64,000 nucleotides of DNA from positions 13,936,493 to 14,000,492 of the forward strand of contig OX637362.1 of assembly GCA_951799405.1 (NCBI GenBank), given 5' to 3'. A program made the position numbers and the translations under genes. The notes below the pieces were generated by a model. That model saw only the letters and a program-made list of their open reading frames with translations. It was not told the origin of the DNA and ran no database searches. Of this stretch, positions 44,001 to 50,000 are shown piece after piece (position 1 is the stretch's first letter; each line of letters starts with the position of its first letter). The stretch is from Agapetus fuscipes (Eukaryota; Arthropoda; Insecta; Trichoptera; Glossosomatidae).

Positions 44001-47000
44001 AATATAAAAACCCAATCTCAAATGAACATAAGCCCTGCAACTCTTGCCGTCCTTCCCTGAAACAGGGGTGACATTGGCAAAGTGAACCATTTTTTTTTTA
44101 CAGTATGGGTGGTCAGCCGCATACCAACCTATAAGTCAAGGAACATGGCCTTCTTCACGCTGAAGAAGGCCATGGTAGAAATCGGCGAAACGTCCGGTAG
44201 CTCCAGCTCCCACAGACCACGGCAACAGATCCCGGAAAACATCACTCCAGCAACTTGATTTAAATCTTCCCTCGTTCAACAAGTGCTCTTAGCATCACCT
44301 TCATCCTTTCTTCTTCAGTCCTGCCACAACCCTTCATAACCATGTCCAGGGCTGGAAGTCTCATCACCACGATAATTCTATTTCGGTAATATGTCAGTAT
44401 CTGTTCTAATATCAGTAATATTTGTATGAAGACCTGTCAATCCAAGATGGCCGCAAGTGAACAGCTGATTAGTCTTCTTACATTTCGGTAGGTAAGAATT
44501 ACTGTGGTGGTGAGACTTCCAGCCCAGGTGCTTTGATATAGATTTTCTTATCTTCCAACTGGTTACCGTTGCTTTCCTGCCCTACATTATGTGGCATTAT
44601 TTGCTGTGTTTCCAGTGACATCCAAGAGAAGCTGCCCCAGAACAAGGACAAGTCCTCGGTGACAGGCTCCATCGCCACCAGCCTGGGCTTCCTCCGCTAC
44701 AAGGACTCGGAGATCCTGGACACCCTCACAGACTGGGCTGCGGAGCACAGCGACATCACCCGGCCCAGCGATACCGTCTCCCTCGTCGTCACCATGGCAA
44801 CCCTGGGGTACACGCCTGCCAACATTGATAAACTTCCACAGGTACGCACTCTGTAATAATCTATAATCTAAGTTGCAAAGATATATTAACATTCAAAACT
44901 CATATCAAATGCATGCCCACAAACAAACACGTGTAGTTCGCGCTCACACATGCCGCATGTGAACCTACGACATAATAACCCAAATCTCAAATAGACATAC
45001 ACCCTGCAACTCTTGCCGACCTTCCCCGAAACAGGGATGAAATTGGCAAAGTGAACCATTTTCTACAGCGTGGGTGGTCAGCCTTATACCAACCTATAAT
45101 TCAAGGAATACGCCATTCTAATTTTGTAAAAAAATTCAACTTAGCTACACATATAGTGCATCTTCTTACGAGTTTTCTCTGAAGAGGTCACATATGACGT
45201 GTGGAACCTAATTTTTTACAGGTGAGGTGGTAGGCCTTACCCCAACTATTTCAGTAGTTGAAGTAGGGGTTTCCCAGCTCCCAAGAAGGAAGGTTCTCAT
45301 TTCTTGTGAAGGCTGAGTAAACTTTGTAGGTATTTTAATTTGTTAGTCTTTGTTAAGGATCCTAGTTACTATGGCCTATAACATCACCTTAATGAAAGAA
45401 ATTTTGAACATTGTTTTAACTCACGATCGCCTGTAAATCACTGTGTGACTTAAACCCAGTATCTTCCAATTTCAGCTCGGGAACATTAGCCATTAAATAA
45501 CAACTATTAACCCTTTAACTGTGGGTGACACGCATGGGCGTCAAGTGTACACTTGCATACAGTGCGGCTGTCAATCATAGACGTCATCCAACTGTGAACT
45601 TATCCCTGACATCTGTGTTCAACAATTCAAAAGCCTGCAAGTGAAATGTGCTAAGCCTTTTTGATTGTTGTTCTTGACTAACTAATACATGTGACTGTGC
45701 ACATAGTTTGTTCACAAGTGTCTTCAATCAATAAATCGCTCCCCCAGTTCTTGTTTACCGTATACGCCAATCTTGTCAAATATGACTTTTTCATGCAGTT
45801 GTCTTATGAATCAAATTCTACACAATCTGAGCTAAGAAAAACCGTAGAACTCGATAATGCGAGAGTTCTTTTAAATACTTTTAAAATAAATTTCTTGTTT
45901 TCATAAGACACATTGGTCCAGTACACATGCAAACATTGCTCATGTAAAATTTTCTCAACGGCGTATACGACAAACAAGAAATAAGGCAGCGAAATGACAA
46001 TAAATGTTTTAAAAATGTGCTTGAAAAAGTACTGCGTACTGGGGGTATTCATATAGCCAGAATATTCAGAAGCGAAAAGGTTAAATGATGGATTGTTTTT
46101 CATTCTTTTACATGATTTGTTTTGTTCTTCCAGCTGTCGCAGTCTGAAGTGGTGAAGCCTTCTCTATGGTTGGACTATGTGTGGTCTCTTGTTGTACTCA
46201 ACAAAGTAAAAAAGGATCACATTTCTTCTGTCTTGAATCCAGATTTCTTAAGCAGCTTAAAGATCAATGGAGAAGGTATTTATTTTGTCTTCTTACTATT
46301 GTATCTAGACATATTTCATCCCTAGATCTAACCTGCTATATTGTATCTATAATCTAAGCTGCAAAGATATGTTAACATTTAAGGCTTATATTAAATGCAT
46401 GCCCACAGACATGCACATGTAGGTTCGCGCTTTCACATTCTGCATGTGTGCATACAAATAAACAAAACCTCACATGAACATAAACCTTGCAACTCCTGCC
46501 GCTGTTCCCTAAACCGGGGTGGCATTGGCAAAAGTAAACCGATTTTTACAGCACGGGTGGTCAGCCTCATACCAACCTATCAGTCAAGGAGCGTATAAAT
46601 GTATGAGTTGTATAAATGCAAACGCCGTCAACTCCTCACGCGATGATTTTGAGAAAAATAAACTTGTGTTATGAACGCAATTTGGAACCAGTTGGAGATG
46701 ACGGCGTTTGCACGAAATAATACTTTTTCAATTAAAATTACGAAAGATTAACTGAGGTTTTCATCACATTGCACACAGCAAATGATTTGTTATACTACGC
46801 AGAATCAAATTCAATAATTATCTGAAAAATCATAAAATTTGGAGATGACGGCGTTTGCAGTTATACGACTCGTATCTACTATTGAGTAATAACATTGAGG
46901 AGCAGGAGCTAACTTACTGCATTGATACATATGATCTACCACTTAAGTCTCAGTCCTGTCAAACGTTTCAGTTGTGTAGTCATACAGAGCATGTTTTCAC

Positions 47001-50000
47001 GTGTCAAATTTTATGTTTTCTTTCTTTCTCCATTTTGAGTTTTGACACCCAATTACAACGCATGCCATAAGTAATGTCTTAAAATAAAGCCTTTTTCCTT
47101 TAAAATTCGTCAATTTTATCGATCACAAGATTTATACCGCATGCGTCTATGTTCGGACTGCTCCGGGGCGTAGTACGCACGCGGCAATGCTACCACCTTT
47201 CTAGAAGCATTTTTACATTCGCCTGAGTTTTTTTTACACATGGAAATCGAACTGTGAAGTTCTTTGCTCTCTTCCTTACTAATGACCATTTTCGTAAGTA
47301 GGTTGAAACAGATATATTATACTGTTCGGTTTATGTTGGAATTACGATTGTTTGACATATTTACAATAATAATAACTACGCAGTTAAAAATTATTTATCG
47401 GATATTAGAGAGGGTGTCTCCTGAAGACGTAAGCTACGTCGCTAATGAAACGTCGAGAATAATGTAAGTTCTCTTATAATGGTTCGTCTAAGATCGGATA
47501 AATAATTTTTGAATGTGTAGATATATATTGTTTATTTCATAAAAGTAATTTCTAGTGCACAGGTATCATAAGTCAATGATTTTTCTACTTTCAGATGTAT
47601 CTTTCTCAGCCCGGAGGAAGCTGCTGAACATAGACTCGTATGCGAGATATCTAGTGGAAGGCTACGCGGGCCCGCTGCTAGAGAAGCAGCTGGAGAAGCA
47701 GAGCAGCACCACGTACTCCAAGGAGAAGAGCCAGTACGTGGCGAGCATAGCCAGCACACTCAAGAGCCTGCTCACTTCAGACGACTACCTGAGGAAAAAC
47801 TGTGATTCCAAGATGGGATTTTTATATGGTACAACTCTTTACTATCTGTTGTATGCTTAATTAGTCTGCAACAAATTATTATTGACTGTTCAACTGAATA
47901 TTCAGCTTAGTTTAGTTTATCTGATATTAATCAAATAAATGAGATTAATAATTTATCAAAATATCACTTTGGACCGGTCCGTAGTCCAGTGGTAACACTT
48001 CGGACTCTTAAATGGAAAGTTGTGGGTTCGAATCCCAGTGGAGCACAAAAAATATACCATTTATATTTGCAAATGTGCTCTTCGCTGGGTTGAAAAATTC
48101 ATAAACCTTTACCAACGACCGGTCATCAAAAGGTCCATCCAGCCCTACAGCAACTGGGTCTTGCTTGAGAATTGGCGCTTTAAAAATTCTCAAGCTTGTA
48201 AAAATTCCGGTCGATAGTTCAGTTGGTAGAATGCTTGCATTCCATGCCGAGAGCAAGGGTTCGATCCCAAGGTTTACTCAGCCTTAACAAGAAATCACAA
48301 CCAGTCCCACCCGGAGCTGCGAAATCCACCATTTAACTGAAAGTGGTTGGTGTGAGACCGGCCCCCTTACGCCACATGTGTAGCTTAGTTGCATCATGTG
48401 GCCGATCGCTCAAATGATAAACTGCTAGGGCGTGACCAGGCTGAATACATATATTTGTTATTGGTTTGTTTGTTTTCAGATGCTGAATGCGTGTTAGACG
48501 CTAAGTGCAACCCATTTCCAGTAAACACCAACGTGAAGGACTCCGGGAAGAGGTAAACATCACATGTCCTCATCTTGGCTGGCTCGGCAGTCTTTGAGGC
48601 TTACTTTGATATGCTTGAAGCAAGCTACATTTAGCCAGCACACTTAAGCGCCTTTGTAGTGACACATTGTCATAAAAGGCGCTATATAAATTCTGTGTTT
48701 ATTATTATTATTATTACATTTAGAGAACTACATTCATGTCTATATTATAATGTGTTTTAGTAATTATTTCACAAATTTTAGGTTTATTAACACTTTTTAC
48801 TTGCATTTAAGTATATAAGTGAAAGTAAACAGTATTTTAATAGAATAATGATTCATCTTGTTCTAGATTTAGAAAATTTACTAAGAATCAGATATGAATT
48901 TTCACAGTGTTAATACACAAACCATACAACCGGTCTGTAGTCTAGTGGTTAGCACTTCTGTCTCGTAAATGGAAGGTTGTGGGTTCTAATCCCGGCGGAG
49001 CACAAAAAATATACCATTTATATTTTCAAATATGCTTTTCACTGGGTAAAAAATTCTTTACCAAAGACTGGTCACTAAAGGTCCATCCAGTCTTACAGCA
49101 ACTGGGTCTTGCTTGAGAATCGGCACTTTCCACAGCGACGACCAAGTTTGCAGAGGGCTCTTGATGTGTTATACACACAAAAGCAGCGCTCACGAAATGA
49201 ATCCATCTATAATCTAAGTTGCAAGGATATATTCATTCAAAGCTCTCAGATGTATGCCCACAAACAAACACGTGTAGTTCGCGCCTACAAATGCTGATTG
49301 TGTACTTACAAATAAAATCCAAAAATGAACATAAGCCCTGCAACTCTTGCCGACATTCCCTGAAACAGGAAATCATCCTAATATAATTATTGATGTATGG
49401 AAGCGAGTCATGGACGGTGAATGAAAGAGAAGTAAATAAGGTATGCACCGTAGAAATGGCTCATTTAAGAAGTATGACAGGAAAAACACTGAAAGATAGA
49501 GTGAGAAACGAATGGGTTCTGAATGAATGCGGAGTAAAAGAAAGCGTGAAAGTGAAAGTTCAAAGAAGTGTGATGCGATGGTTTGGACATATTGAAAGGA
49601 TGAATGAAGACCGACTGACAAAAAGAGTGTATAAAGGGAATGTAATAGGTAAGCGTGGAAGGGGAAGACCTAGAAAAGAATGGATTGATCAGATAAGTGA
49701 GATTGCGAATGAATGGAATTTACAGAGTGGAAACAAGAGAAGAGCATGCATGAAAAGAGTGATGAAATTAGATGAGATGAAAGAAGTATGCAGGGACAGA
49801 GTCAAGTGGAGGCACTTATGTGGAGGTACTGGCCACCCCTAGAGGAATGGCGGCAGGATACAAGACAAGACAAGACATACAAAGTATATATAATATTTGT
49901 AATGTTTCAGATTATTCAGAGTGGCCATGTTGGCGTTGGACTACCACGACATGTGCCGGCAGTTCACCGACCCCCTGGGCTGCTTCTCCCTCTACCAGAG

